The position numbers were made by a program, and so were the translations under genes. The notes beneath the pieces are model-generated. The model was not told where the DNA came from. It made no database searches and was given only the letters and a program-made list of their open reading frames with translations. DNA of 64,000 bases, taken from assembly GCA_002682825.1 (NCBI GenBank), contig NOKP01000035.1:248001-312000 (forward strand), read 5' to 3'. This document shows positions 34,968 to 44,972 of this stretch, in pieces. The stretch comes from Neonectria sp. B-13. Lineage: Eukaryota; Ascomycota; Sordariomycetes; Hypocreales; Nectriaceae. Within the stretch, counting starts at the first letter, position 1. The number at the start of each line of letters is the position of its first letter.

Positions 34968-36735
34968 GGCCGAGATTTAGTTGGATAGATCAAGCGTTGA
35001 TAAGTGATAGATAGCCGAGAGAAGTGAGAAACACCTAGCGCGGTTAACTTGTTTATACTTGACGAAGAACCCCGAATTTCCAAAACAACGTATGTCAGCA
35101 GCATGAAGATGTCGACAAAGCTTTAGTAATCATCTTAGTGAGTCTCAACGGTATCCTTAAGCCCATAACGTCATCTAGCACGGCTCCGTTAAGAGTGCAA
35201 CTAGTTCAAAATTCCACATATCAAGTTCAAAAAGTAATATGGCGGCGTGGACAGTTTCTCCGACACGGTGAGATACGCAGCCGAGATGGATTAATTAACG
35301 TTAGACAAGGACATATGATGCTCCGATAGCCGTCAGTATTGGCTATTTCCTTGGATCGCAATCCTTCTCGGAGGAACTATTAGACCGTAAAGATCTCATT
35401 GGGGTTTTTACGAGAGACCTTGCTGAGAACTGGGGCGGGGTTGCGGAGTTGCGGAGATGTCGTCAAAGCACTGCGCGAGTGAAGAGGTGACTACCAGTGG
35501 AGTTAACGTTATTCTTCTGAGAATGGCTCGTCTTAAGTATGCTTGAAATTCAGTCATGTCTTTAACACGAAGTCGACTTCCCGAAGAGTTTATTCATAAA
35601 ATTGATGCTCCTAATATCTTGGCTGGGATTGATTGTCTGCATGGATATTATGATAATAACAAAATGAGGTAAGTTACTACGAAATATCCATGAGCCTGCT
35701 TGGATTTAGTCTACTTTGAACGCGGAATGAGCAACTTGCACCTCAGCGGAAATATGCTGATGTGAAGCTAAAGAATATGCGTGGGGAAATCCTACCATAG
35801 GTAAACACTGGAGATAAGACGTTGAGTGAGGAATAGAGCGTTCCCTCAGAAGCAGGCGCGGGATAGTGGAATTTTCAGTCATAGCTTCAATATCCTCGCG
35901 GCGGCAATGGACTGCATCGTGGTTGGTTGTGGAGATGTATGGTTGAGTCCTGTGCTGACACTTCTGGGGGAAGCTCTAGGGTAGCTTGGCTGCCTGGACC
36001 TCTCGCGAGTGTGGTGATAATCATTGGCCTACATATCACTACCCATGCTAGCTACTCACACATGATGCCCCACTGATAACGGACAGAACATAACAAGGTA
36101 CACTGATGTCTTGTGAATTATGAATGATTGTCGGCTAAACACCTCATACCTAGGACACGGCCCCCCCACATGGCGTTGCGATGTAGAACGATCCCTCGGC
36201 GGTTTCTTGATATGGCAGCCACCAAACCAAGCAGTCCTCCACAAGCGAACTATCTAATTAGAGAAATGGCATCCTTGCAACAAGTGTAAGGCAACAAGGC
36301 GCTCCAAACACTCCAGAATGATGCAGGTGGAATTGCTGTGGTTGGACCCCGGACTGTGGGGCTTTGCTGCCTAGATATTCCGGAGCCTCAAAATCCTTCC
36401 CACGGCCACCACCATGAGACGGTAAGACTCATCACTTGTGAAGATGTTCACGGTGTAACTAACAAGTGGTAATTAACCAGCCAGTACAAGAAGGCTTGGC
36501 TCTAGGCTTCCATGCACGTTGGCCTCAGGCTCCAAGGTTGGCGTCTGTTCCATTGCTATTTGACAGTGTATATAAGGGATGGGGCAAGCAGTCTGCTTCA
36601 TTGCTCCCACTGAGTTCACCAAGTTCCAATCAATTCACTATTCTAGCTTCATCTGCTTGACTCACCACAATCCGTTGAACCGTCCATTCTCTCTTCCGTC
36701 TGTCGCACCAGACCTCGCACCTAGATATCATCGCA
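34968..36735. other. Intergenic, no gene recognised
   Basis: Promoter region of the lipase on the left and of the AAA-ATPase on the right. Frames are short and without recognisable domains. The TATA element listed separately lies near its right end. Confidence 0.45.
36569..36575 (+). promoter_or_regulatory. TATA box of the AAA-ATPase gene
   Basis: TATATAA followed by GGG lies 167 bp upstream of the inferred start ATG (36736), ahead of a C/T-rich leader. Confidence 0.55.
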
Positions 36736-38992
36736 ATGCCCAGAGAACGCAGTGCTACGAGAGGTTAGCCCACCAGTCCCCTCCCCTCCCCAACAGCCCA
36801 GCCCCAATGATTCCCCCATACAAAGGCTATGTACTGACTGTTGTTTTAGACAGATGCTATGACGAGGGCTCCAGTGAATCAGAATCCGAGACGGACGTCC
36901 AAACCGTCAAGGAGAGCTCGAACGATGAGCTCGTCGAAGTCCTCCGCGGTGTCGTTGACATCAAGCCGCTGGCCATGAATAGCACCGGTTCCGATGAGGC
37001 CTCGAAGCTAGGATACTCGTCGTCGAGACTCATCAGCAACTGGTACCAACACAAGTGCCAGTACAACTCGTGCCCCACTCGTTGGAGCGAATTCGACAAT
37101 GTCGACGACGACGAGCTGAACTTGAACAAGCGTTGCTCCTCCGTCCCCATCGTTCATCGCCATGTTTACGTCAACAAGCATTGGGTCACACAGTCCATCA
37201 CCGTCCACGATACTGCCATGCGGGGTGTTCTTGGAACAGTCCTTGCCAAGTACCAGGATCTAGACTTGGAGCTCCAGAACTGGACCTTTGAGCCACCCTT
37301 CATGCCTTTGGTCCATCGCTGGGAGGCATTGAAGGAGTACCATGGCAATGCCACGCCAGGCCCAGCCAGAAACGCGTCTTCGGCTCTGCTTGCTTTTTTG
37401 ACCCCAATCCTCGCGTCTTCTGTGGTCTCGCTGGCTCGGACTAAGCAGACAGGCAAGGTCAGCTTCGAGAATGTGTGGCAGATCTTCCCGCCCAGCTCCA
37501 TCGTCGTGACCAAGTTCTACGGAATCGACACCATCTGCAGAGTGGTCAAGTACAAGAAGCGCCCTGAAGACCGCTGCAACCCGGCAGGATGGGTCATCGA
37601 CATGGAGTACGTGGACTGGAACGGCGAGAAGTGCGGCTGGACGACCACCACCCTCACCATTTGGGACTTTGAGGGCTTCAGAAGAGTCACTGCTCTCCCC
37701 GTCTACCCACTTTCATTCACCAGTGACGTTGAAAAGATCAAGGCCACCATGATTGAGAGAGGTCGCAAGTTTGAGAGACTGCGTGGATATCACTTTGTTG
37801 TGGCGAATGGAACCAAGATCCTCCTGGAGACGGAAAAGCCCGAGCAACGCATAGTAAGTTTGCTTCAAGCCGATTCCGATTCAGGTAAATTTAACACAGG
37901 CAATAGGTCACTGGAAAGGTCTGCGTTGACGCATACGCGTACTACCGCATCTGCAACATCATGAAGCCGAAGCTCCGACCCCTTAGCGGCGAAGTCGCGG
38001 AAGACTCAGACGACGTCGAGGACGAAGACGACGATGCATGCATGTCCGAAACGGCGTACGAAACAAATTTCACCGTCGCGCCCGTGGAGACGGCAACAGC
38101 TGCCAAGGGCCCAGCCGAACGTACCCAGGATCTCACGCCGCTGTCTGAAGACGAGCTGCTCATGACGACGCCGTGGGTCAAGGGATTCGACCTCAAGTCC
38201 AAGGGCTTCTGCGAGCTGCACATTTCGGACCTGAAGGAGATGATCTGGAACGACGAGGCGTTCGATAAGCTTGTTCTTCCCGGCGGAGAGAAGGAGCTGG
38301 CTTGGGCTTTTGTTGAGAACAAGAGCTTGTCCACGTCGGACTTTGATGACTTCATTCCCGACAAGGGCCGGGGTCTGATTATCTTGATGTTCGGACCTCC
38401 TGGAGTCGGCAAGACATTCACGGCGGAAGCTGTCGCCGAGAGATCGCGGGTGCCGCTGTACTCGATGAGCGCAGGTGACTTGGGCATCCAGCCGGCTGAG
38501 GTAGAGGCAGCGCTTGAGCGAGCCCTCGAGCTTTGTCGGATGTGGAACGCCATGCTTCTCCTCGACGAAGCGGACGTGTTCCTCGGCGAGCGAACCAGCG
38601 AGTCACTGGCCCGAAACGAGCTCGTGTCCATCTTCCTCACGAAGCTGGAGTACTACCAGGGCATCCTGTTCCTGACCACGAACCGCATCTCAAGCATCGA
38701 CCACGCCTTCCAGTCCCGCGTCGACCTCTTCCTGCCCTACCACCACCTGAGCAGCGAAGCCCGTCGCCAGGTCTGGGAGAACTTCATCGAGCGCGCTGGT
38801 CGGCACAGGTTCGACGTCACGACCGAGTCGCTGGATAAGCTGGCCGAGTTGAGCCTCAATGGGCGTGAGATTAAGAACCTCATCAAGTCTGCGCAGTTGC
38901 TTTCGCTGAAGGGCGGAGAGAAGGTTCCCATGGAGCGGCTGCTTCTGCTTGCTGATAAGCGGGTTCAGGCTCTTAAGTGCCTTGAAGCTTGA
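36736..38992 (+). CDS. DUF7025-type AAA+ ATPase
   Basis: A fungal AAA+ ATPase with an N-terminal unknown domain; a remodelling or chaperone-like role is inferred. Exons 36736-36763, 36850-37853 and 37907-38992 join in frame to 705 residues. The start MPRERSATR comes from splicing the short first exon to DRCYDEGSS. The middle carries the DUF7025 region (for example CRVVKYKKRPED and IDMEYVDWNGEKCG). ATPase motifs: Walker A GPPGVGKTFTAEAVAE, Walker B LLLDEADVFLGER, sensor LFLTTNRISSIDHAFQSRVD with the arginine-finger-type Arg, and a lid helix with LSLNGREIKNLIKSAQ. It lacks the usual SKLEFK...YKYKI entry seen in the relic at 16595-17023. An acidic Glu/Asp run sits before the ATPase domain. Intact; neighbours include HET and NLR genes. 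Confidence 0.9.
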
Positions 38993-39151
38993 AGGGAAGG
39001 TTCTATATTCGTAGTTATTATTACAGATTTTGGCAAATTGTATTTAGGTACACAAGGGAATTTGTATCAATGCTGTGTGTCTCATAGCTATGCAAGTGAC
39101 TTATTGTTTACTGTGAGCTATCACCCTTCAATGGGCTATCTGCTGCTTGGT

Positions 39152-39743
39152 TCATAGAATGGCGAACATCTTGAAAAGTAATTGCTCCATCCAGCTGGTG
39201 TTGGCTTCTTTCTCATCCATAACGTCCTTGACACCTTGTTCTAGCAAATGGCCCAGGCGCCCTTCTGCCTGAATCCGCTCGCATTGTTCTCGTATTTGCA
39301 GAGATGGTCCAGCGCTTGGACCCTCTGTTCTCCTCCCACTCCTGGCGAACGACACTCGCCGAAAATGCCGAGCTCCGCACTTCTGCTGCATGCTTGGCTT
39401 CGAGGCTCTTGGTCAATTGGCACGCTTCGAAGTGGAAATGGTCTTGGTCAAATCTAGGAAACCTGTCGATGCTCTCGGTTTCGCCAGCCTCCTCCTCGTC
39501 AGAGGACTCGTCGTCCTGTTTAGATCCAAAGGACTTGTCATCGCTTTCATGATCCGGCAAAGATTCAGTCGTCGAATCAGCGTCGTTCTCGCGCGTAGTT
39601 TCGTCAGTTTGCTCCACGCCCTGCAGGATTTTGTTGGGGTCCAGAGAGACCATTGCTGCTCTGAGATCCGTCAATCTCTCATCAGAGAAACGATTGCCCT
39701 GTTCGAATCCAGAGCGCCCGTTGTCGATCTCATCCTCCAGCAA
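39152..39743 (-). CDS. Acidic coiled-coil-like protein, model uncertain
   Basis: I do not recognise a family. The 5' part encodes an acidic Ser/Asp/Glu-rich stretch (SFGSKQDDESSDEEEAGETE) followed by an amphipathic segment (FEACQLTKSLEAKHAAEVRS). A different frame downstream carries a coherent Glu/Leu-rich helix, REQCERIQAEGRLGHLLEQG, ending in MEQLLFKMFAIL at 39152. Together these look like one protein whose frame changes near 39280, by an unrecognised intron or a frameshift. The 5' end may extend past 39743. It lies tail-to-tail with the AAA-ATPase, 159 bp away. Confidence 0.4.
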
Positions 39744-40070
39744 AGGACCAGCTACCTTATCAGCGTTGTTCTTGTCGTCCTAGATATTAAGGATATCTGA
39801 TAGAGCATTAGGGTTCTACTAAGCCGTGCTTCGCTCTCCGCTAGGAAACGGGCTGACCTAAAGTCGACGCTCTGACCATTGATCTTGTCGGTTACGGGCT
39901 ACCAGGGCATTTACTCCACATATATCTGTCTCTGTTGGTGTCATCAACTCAGATCAGCCTCGACTACACGCTCCAAACCAGGTTTCTCGTTGTGACATTT
40001 TGTGTCTCACTGGATTATAGAACCTTTTAAAAAGTAGCATAACATGTGCCGCTAGCACTGAGGTCCAATC

Positions 40071-40100
40071 GGCCGCATCCGGCCGCTTCTGGCCGCTTTG
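40071..40100 (+). repeat. Three tandem GGCCGC-based decamers in a promoter
   Basis: Three 10-bp units GGCCGC(A/T)(T)C(C/T) stand head to tail about 230 bp upstream of the Zn2Cys6 start codon. They place CGG triplets at a 10-bp period, the kind of spacing that Zn2Cys6 dimers can read. Function is inference. Confidence 0.6.
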
Positions 40101-40326
40101 TCCTGTGGGGCTTCGCTAGGGCTTATGTAGTCGTCATCGGTTGACGGGCGGGACAATTATGCGTGCTTACCTACTTGCGCAATACTTTCGACGGCTCTTC
40201 GTAACTGCCATTGGTGACAAGCTCATGGCCGCTTACTATCCTCTCTACTCACGTGGTACTTCTCGTAATCTTCAGCGACGTCGCTTCCTCTTCATCGCTG
40301 ACCAGCAAACACTTCTTCCATGACCC

Positions 40327-41583
40327 ATGGCTGACCCGGCGCCCCCGCACGACGAAGAGCTTGTGGACAAGCCGTACCACACTAAACGGCCTCATAAAAA
40401 GTCTCGTGCAGGATGTATGAGCTGCAAGAAGCGCAAGGTCAAATGCGATGAGGCTCGCCCGACGTGCCGGTCGTGTGCGCTACGGAAGACGCGGTGCGAA
40501 TACCCATCGCATCCGCCGACAACCGACTTTTGGCTGTCGTCCAATACGTCTACCCCGAGAGGATCTCCTGCGCCCTCCGCTGCTTCTGACAGCTCGTCCT
40601 CGTCGTCAGACTCAGCAGGGCTGTCACTCGTTATCAAAGAGCCGCTCTTCCGACCCACGGCCACAGACGATGTGGACATGAAGCTTCTGTGGTTCTATAC
40701 AACGGCCACAAGCGAGTCATTTTCCGTTGAGCCAGGCCGTCGAGACTCCAAGAAGGACGTTATGCAGACCACCATTGTCCAATACGCCTTCGAGAACCCG
40801 TTTCTCATGAACTCGCTATTTGCTTTGGCTAGCCTCCATCTGCAAAACTTGAACCAGGGCGTACCGCAGCGAGCGCTTACGTATCGTGCCCAGTCCTTCG
40901 AAGGCTATCGCAGAGCAATTGAAGCGGCCAAGCCAGAAACCTTCCCGGCGCTTTTGGTGAATTCTTTACTCCTAACGGCACTGTCATCACAGAATTTCCG
41001 AGAGGACAACGCAAATGACCTTTATATCATTGATTGGATGATCATTTGGCGAGGCATACGTGTCATGTTCCAAATGATCAGCGTACCTTCGATTCTGTCG
41101 ACTGGCATTGGACCTCTCTTTGATAGACCGCAGATCGACTTCGAAGCTGCTGCCGCTGCCATCCCCAACCAGCTAATTTCCATGGTTAGTCTCATTAAGC
41201 CTGATGAGGATGATTATCTCGACGTCCCGGTCTATTACGAAGCTCTCAAATACCTCGGCTCTCTATATGAGAACGTTCAAAATCGCATCGATGAAGCCAT
41301 GACTCTCCGCATTATTACGTGGTTTACCCACCTGCCTGCCAAATTCATCGAATTGGCCCGCGCTAAGCAGCCACGAGCCCTAGTCATCATTGCGCACTAC
41401 GCAGTATTCATCAAGATGATCCAGAACGTCTGGTGGGTTGTGGGAGTTGGGAATCGTTCAATCAAGGATATCTGCAAATATCTCGGGCCAACCTGGCATC
41501 GGTTCTTGAGTGTACCGCTGATGGCCTCAGCGGTTGAGAGCCAAGAAGAGCTTGTCCGTCTTGTCCAAGAAAATGTGTTCTGA
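40327..41583 (+). CDS. Zn2Cys6 transcription factor (UPC2-like)
   Basis: A fungal binuclear zinc-cluster regulator. Single exon, 418 residues, ATG 40327. The zinc cluster GCMSCKKRKVKCDEARPTC continuing to CRSCALRKTRCEY has all six cysteines in C-x2-C-x6-C-x6-C-x2-C-x6-C spacing, near residues 30-57. A Ser-rich linker follows, then a DUF3468-type regulatory domain starting at LLWFYTTATSESF, with PFLMNSLFALASLHLQNLN, as in Upc2/sterol-uptake-control proteins and many cluster regulators. This class can control nearby genes, but no single biosynthetic neighbour stands out. The frame is uninterrupted and ends at TGA 41581-41583. Confidence 0.92.
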   Translation: MADPAPPHDEELVDKPYHTKRPHKKSRAGCMSCKKRKVKCDEARPTCRSCALRKTRCEYPSHPPTTDFWLSSNTSTPRGSPAPSAASDSSSSSSDSAGLSLVIKEPLFRPTATDDVDMKLLWFYTTATSESFSVEPGRRDSKKDVMQTTIVQYAFENPFLMNSLFALASLHLQNLNQGVPQRALTYRAQSFEGYRRAIEAAKPETFPALLVNSLLLTALSSQNFREDNANDLYIIDWMIIWRGIRVMFQMISVPSILSTGIGPLFDRPQIDFEAAAAAIPNQLISMVSLIKPDEDDYLDVPVYYEALKYLGSLYENVQNRIDEAMTLRIITWFTHLPAKFIELARAKQPRALVIIAHYAVFIKMIQNVWWVVGVGNRSIKDICKYLGPTWHRFLSVPLMASAVESQEELVRLVQENVF

Positions 41584-42889
41584 GCACAGCTCCTCTACCT
41601 GGACACTTCGCAAAAAGGCATCAATAATTGAATATTATGGAGGAATACCTTCTTGTTTCGGGTGGAAGAACAGTTGGCCTTCAGTCACAAGAAGAGGCAC
41701 GGACTCACAGTTGCTCGAAGATGACAAGTGGCCAGCGTCTAACTGTGCCTACGCCACCGAACAGGTTGTTTACTCAAAGCAGTGACCACCTGCGTCGCCC
41801 AGTAAACGACATCGTCATCACCGGGCGCAAGAGCGGGAGGAAGGCATCTAGATTGGCTCCGTAGTAGGTATTTTGCCTCTATGCAATAGCCTTGGGCTGA
41901 GAAGGTATTCCAAGGCCTTTCTCGACCAGTCCTTGTTGCAACACGTCAAGCGCAGCGATTTGATATCCTGTCGCTACCAACCCGTCAAGATATCATTTTC
42001 CCCCAACAAAATACAGGTTTCGGGAAAAGTGAGGCCGATACTATCGGACCCTCAGGCTATCCGACAACGCTTTGCAGTAAAGATACAGGGCAACTAGTTC
42101 CCATGATGGAGACGAACTTCTGAAGAACAGAGGGATGTCATGAATTTTAGAAGTTGATCACGGGTTCTCAGTGTTCTGGCTAGCTATATCCTTCTTGACT
42201 TTCTTTTGTACCAAACGAGTCAGCCGTGTGAACTGCTCCCCCATGAGCCTTCTTAGAATATTTCCTATAAATGTATTCTGCTTTTAGGATATGAACATAG
42301 CCTCTCAACCATTTATTAGGCAAGAACCCAGAGCCTCCTTTTACATGCACCCGCACCAACGTACGTCGAGAAACTTCCTTATTGCTCCTCGACATGAAGT
42401 GCAAAATGAAAAACAGATCAGAGCTTAAAAAGAAAACACGCATTTATACAGTAATTAATACAATGCTCACTTTGGGGTTCTCTTCAAGACGAGGAAAAAA
42501 TTCACAAATCTTAAGCATGTTTCCGCGTCAGCATGTTACTACCTGCTTTACCTTTATTTAGTGTACCTGTAGATGGCCATTCTGTTATAAAATTGGTTCT
42601 CGCCATGAGCAAGCTCTACTTTTAGGCTGTAGCCCTTTCCTACACTTTTTATTAGCATTACGTTTATTATCTTAGATGATATTCTTACAGTAGGTGAGTA
42701 ACACCTACTCCACAAGTTGCTGACACAATAGCGACAGCCAGTCATCTGAACGCCTCGCCTTCCCCGCCTGGTGTTACCCTGCCCAAATTACAATTGCTAG
42801 AACCCCTCACTCGACGCCTCAGCCTCAGCTGTGCCATTATGTAATTTCCCTCACTTGGACTTAAGTCTTTCTAAAGGACTCATACCAGC
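41584..42889. other. Gene-free, becoming AT-rich after 42.1 kb
   Basis: Only short frames (41628-41864, 41873-42097, 42180-42443 and 42554-42745) with no domains. From 42120 to 42760 the DNA is visibly TA-rich with many stops, consistent with a mutated repeat. No transposase motif could be read. Confidence 0.45.
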
Positions 42890-43776
42890 TTGGGCGACGC
42901 CAATTTCAACTTCTCAGCCGGCCTGTTATACTTGGGTCTATTTACTGTGTCCCAACTTCTGTACGCCATGAAAGGAGACCCAGAATTCGTGGTTCTGAAG
43001 TACTCGGCACGGCTTGATGCTACCGAATTTGAAGACAAGATTCTCGGCGCCGTCGTCAAGCACTACCTCGACCCAACCAGCGACTATGAGCCCGAGTCGC
43101 CTCTCCAATACATCGTTGAGGCACCCATTGAAGGCTTCTTCACCGACTTCGTGGTAGAAGGCTCTGATTCCGCCCAAACTGCCGTCAGTGCGTCTCCGAT
43201 AAAATCCATCGCGGGCCTGACGCATAAGGGCAACTCGCATGACAAAGTCCACTTAGAGGGCAAGTTCGTGCGCCTGAAGCGACTGCAGAAGTGTGATAAG
43301 TACTGGGGCAGACTGAAGCAAGATCCAGACGTGCAGGCCCGGGTGCCCGGATGGATGACAGCGTTTAGTGTGCGAAAGCCGGTGTGTCTCGTGACGGGCA
43401 TCATGGTGTGCGAGGACGTCGAGCTTTCTTACGCAGGGGAAACGAAAGAGTGTTGGAGGGTCATATTGAGCTGCCCCTAGCCAAAATCCCCCTGGCGACC
43501 GGCGTCCCAGTCATACCGGGGAACATGGCAAACCCAAAGATCAAGGCTGAGGCATGTAGGGAGACTACCACCATCTTCAAAGCGAAGACTAACCAAAGCA
43601 AGATCTTCACACTAAAGCTGAAAAGAGTGACGAGGAAATTTCTGCAGAGACACGAGTTGATCTTGAAGGGGAACGGCCCTAAGGTTGATACTAGCCGCCT
43701 TCTTGGCGATGAGGATACCGACGAGGATAAGCCCGTCACGGTGGATGATTTGATTCTTAAGGATCTCGATATCTGA
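42890..43776 (+). pseudogene. Unknown fungal family gene with a frameshift and no ATG
   Basis: The first frame encodes GDANFNFSAGLLYLGLFTVS, QLLYAMKGDPEFVVLKYSAR and, later, PGWMTAFSVRKPVCLVTGIM then VCEDVELSYAG. The continuation lies in another frame from about 43450: LEGHIELPLAKIPLATGVPV, then TIFKAKTNQSKIFTLKLKRV, to the end at 43776. Both halves look like one conserved protein of about 295 residues that I recall from other ascomycetes without an assigned function. No intron fits the join, so a 1-nt deletion or 2-nt insertion at about 43425-43460 is likely. The frame also starts with TTG (42890) exactly where an ATG would be expected, with no in-frame ATG until residue 27. Read as a pseudogene; a sequencing error could explain the shift alone. 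It converges on the truncated subtilisin, 80 bp apart. Confidence 0.65.
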
Positions 43777-43856
43777 GGTAATTGGAACGCATACGGCGCC
43801 TCAATAACTTAAATTGATCTACAATGCGTTGCTTTCTGCTTTGGACCCCATGTCCC

Positions 43857-44528
43857 TTACCTTTCCAATGCATCTCTAATATGTCCCTCTATTGTAGCTC
43901 GTAACTTCTTGAAATATCCCAGCGGGCTAACCCAGTCATAGCTGTCATTTCTTTTTGCAATCAGACGGAATATTGCCCTGACCCCTTGACCACTCTTAGG
44001 ATCAACCCTCCAGTTTGTGTTACCTGGAATGTTCTCTCGTATATAATCAATCATGAAGGCTGCAGTGCAAACCGCCACTGGAGTTGCAAAGGATGTCCCA
44101 GACTTGTAGTTCCTGGCACAACTGTCTGGATTCCACCCTGATTCAATGCAGTCACCAACAACCATGAAGTTATCTTCCTTCTCAAGCGCATTTGGGTTGA
44201 AGGTAGCCTTGTTACCTTCCCCAGTTGCTGCATGGATGCATAGAACGCCCTCGTATTTAGCAGGATAGGTTCGATCCCCATCCACGCCATCGTTGGAGGC
44301 GGCCGCGAACACGGCAATACCAGAATATACGCATTTTTTGATCTCATCCTCAATTCTCTTGTTCGACTCCTCGAAACCGAAGGAAAGATAGATCATGTCA
44401 ACTCTACCAATTGGTTCCTTATCTACAAACGACGCTGATTTAGTAACCTTTCCGACATAAATGTCAATGTTATCTGTGAGAGATAGTATGATGCTGGCGA
44501 TGTGCGTGCCGTGGCCGCATGAATGCAC
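43857..44528 (-). pseudogene. 5'-truncated subtilisin-like (S8) serine protease
   Basis: The frame starts abruptly at the catalytic-His block (SCGHGTHIASII) and continues with the oxyanion region (AAASNDGVDGDRTYPAKYEG) and the catalytic-Ser block KSGTSFATPVAVCTAAFMID. His and Ser are therefore present. The catalytic Asp block and any N-terminal domains that should precede HGTH are missing: immediately upstream (44529 on) lies a 22-bp tandem repeat and AT-rich sequence. The C-terminal tail resembles that of S8 domains found in fungal NLR-type or death-associated proteins (WRVDPKSGQGVRAIFRLIAK). No signal peptide. It cannot make an active protease in this form. Confidence 0.8.
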
Positions 44529-44530
44529 CC

Positions 44531-44596
44531 ATTGTAGCCGATTAAATGCACCAACTGTAACCGATTAAATGCCGGATTGTGGCTGATTGAATGTAC
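44531..44596. repeat. Three diverged 22-bp tandem units at the S8 breakpoint
   Basis: Units 44531-44553, 44554-44575 and 44576-44596 share ATTGTAGCCGATTAAATGCA with substitutions. They begin within about 10 bp of the point where S8 homology stops. The following 44597-44970 is AT-rich with GATTTTG-type simple repeats and no gene. This may be the end of an inserted repeat element such as an LTR; no coding part or target duplication was identified. Confidence 0.65.
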
Positions 44597-44972
44597 TAAG
44601 TAGGGGTTAAGGCTCTGCAGAATTAAGGGCCTATAGGAGAGAGAGGCTCTAAAGAGCACTATAAACTAGGGAGCTATTGGAGTAAATTTTAGCGGATAGA
44701 AAGTTAATTATCTGGTTTTCTGATTTTGCGATTTTGTGATTGTGTGATTTCCGTTTGTATACGTATACACGGCCTAAGGTGCGACTGTATAAAGGACGTA
44801 CTACATTAACACGAATTCCCAGCTCCGTGCTCCATGAAAGCCTTACAAGTGTTTCCCCGCTTGGACAAAGTCGAATTCTTCTTCACCCAATGCTGAGCTT
44901 GAGCGAACACTACAAAGACCACGCACGACCTTACTGACACTTGGGCCTCCCTTCCATATACTCCAATCAGCC

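Noticed and set aside
37942..38640. 232-codon frame on the minus strand
   Set aside because: It is antisense to the ATPase domain of the AAA+ gene, Ser/Arg-rich and without domains; a shadow of a GC-rich coding region.
44262..44275. GGTTCGATCCC-like tRNA B box
   Set aside because: It lies inside the S8 coding frame and no cloverleaf can be formed.
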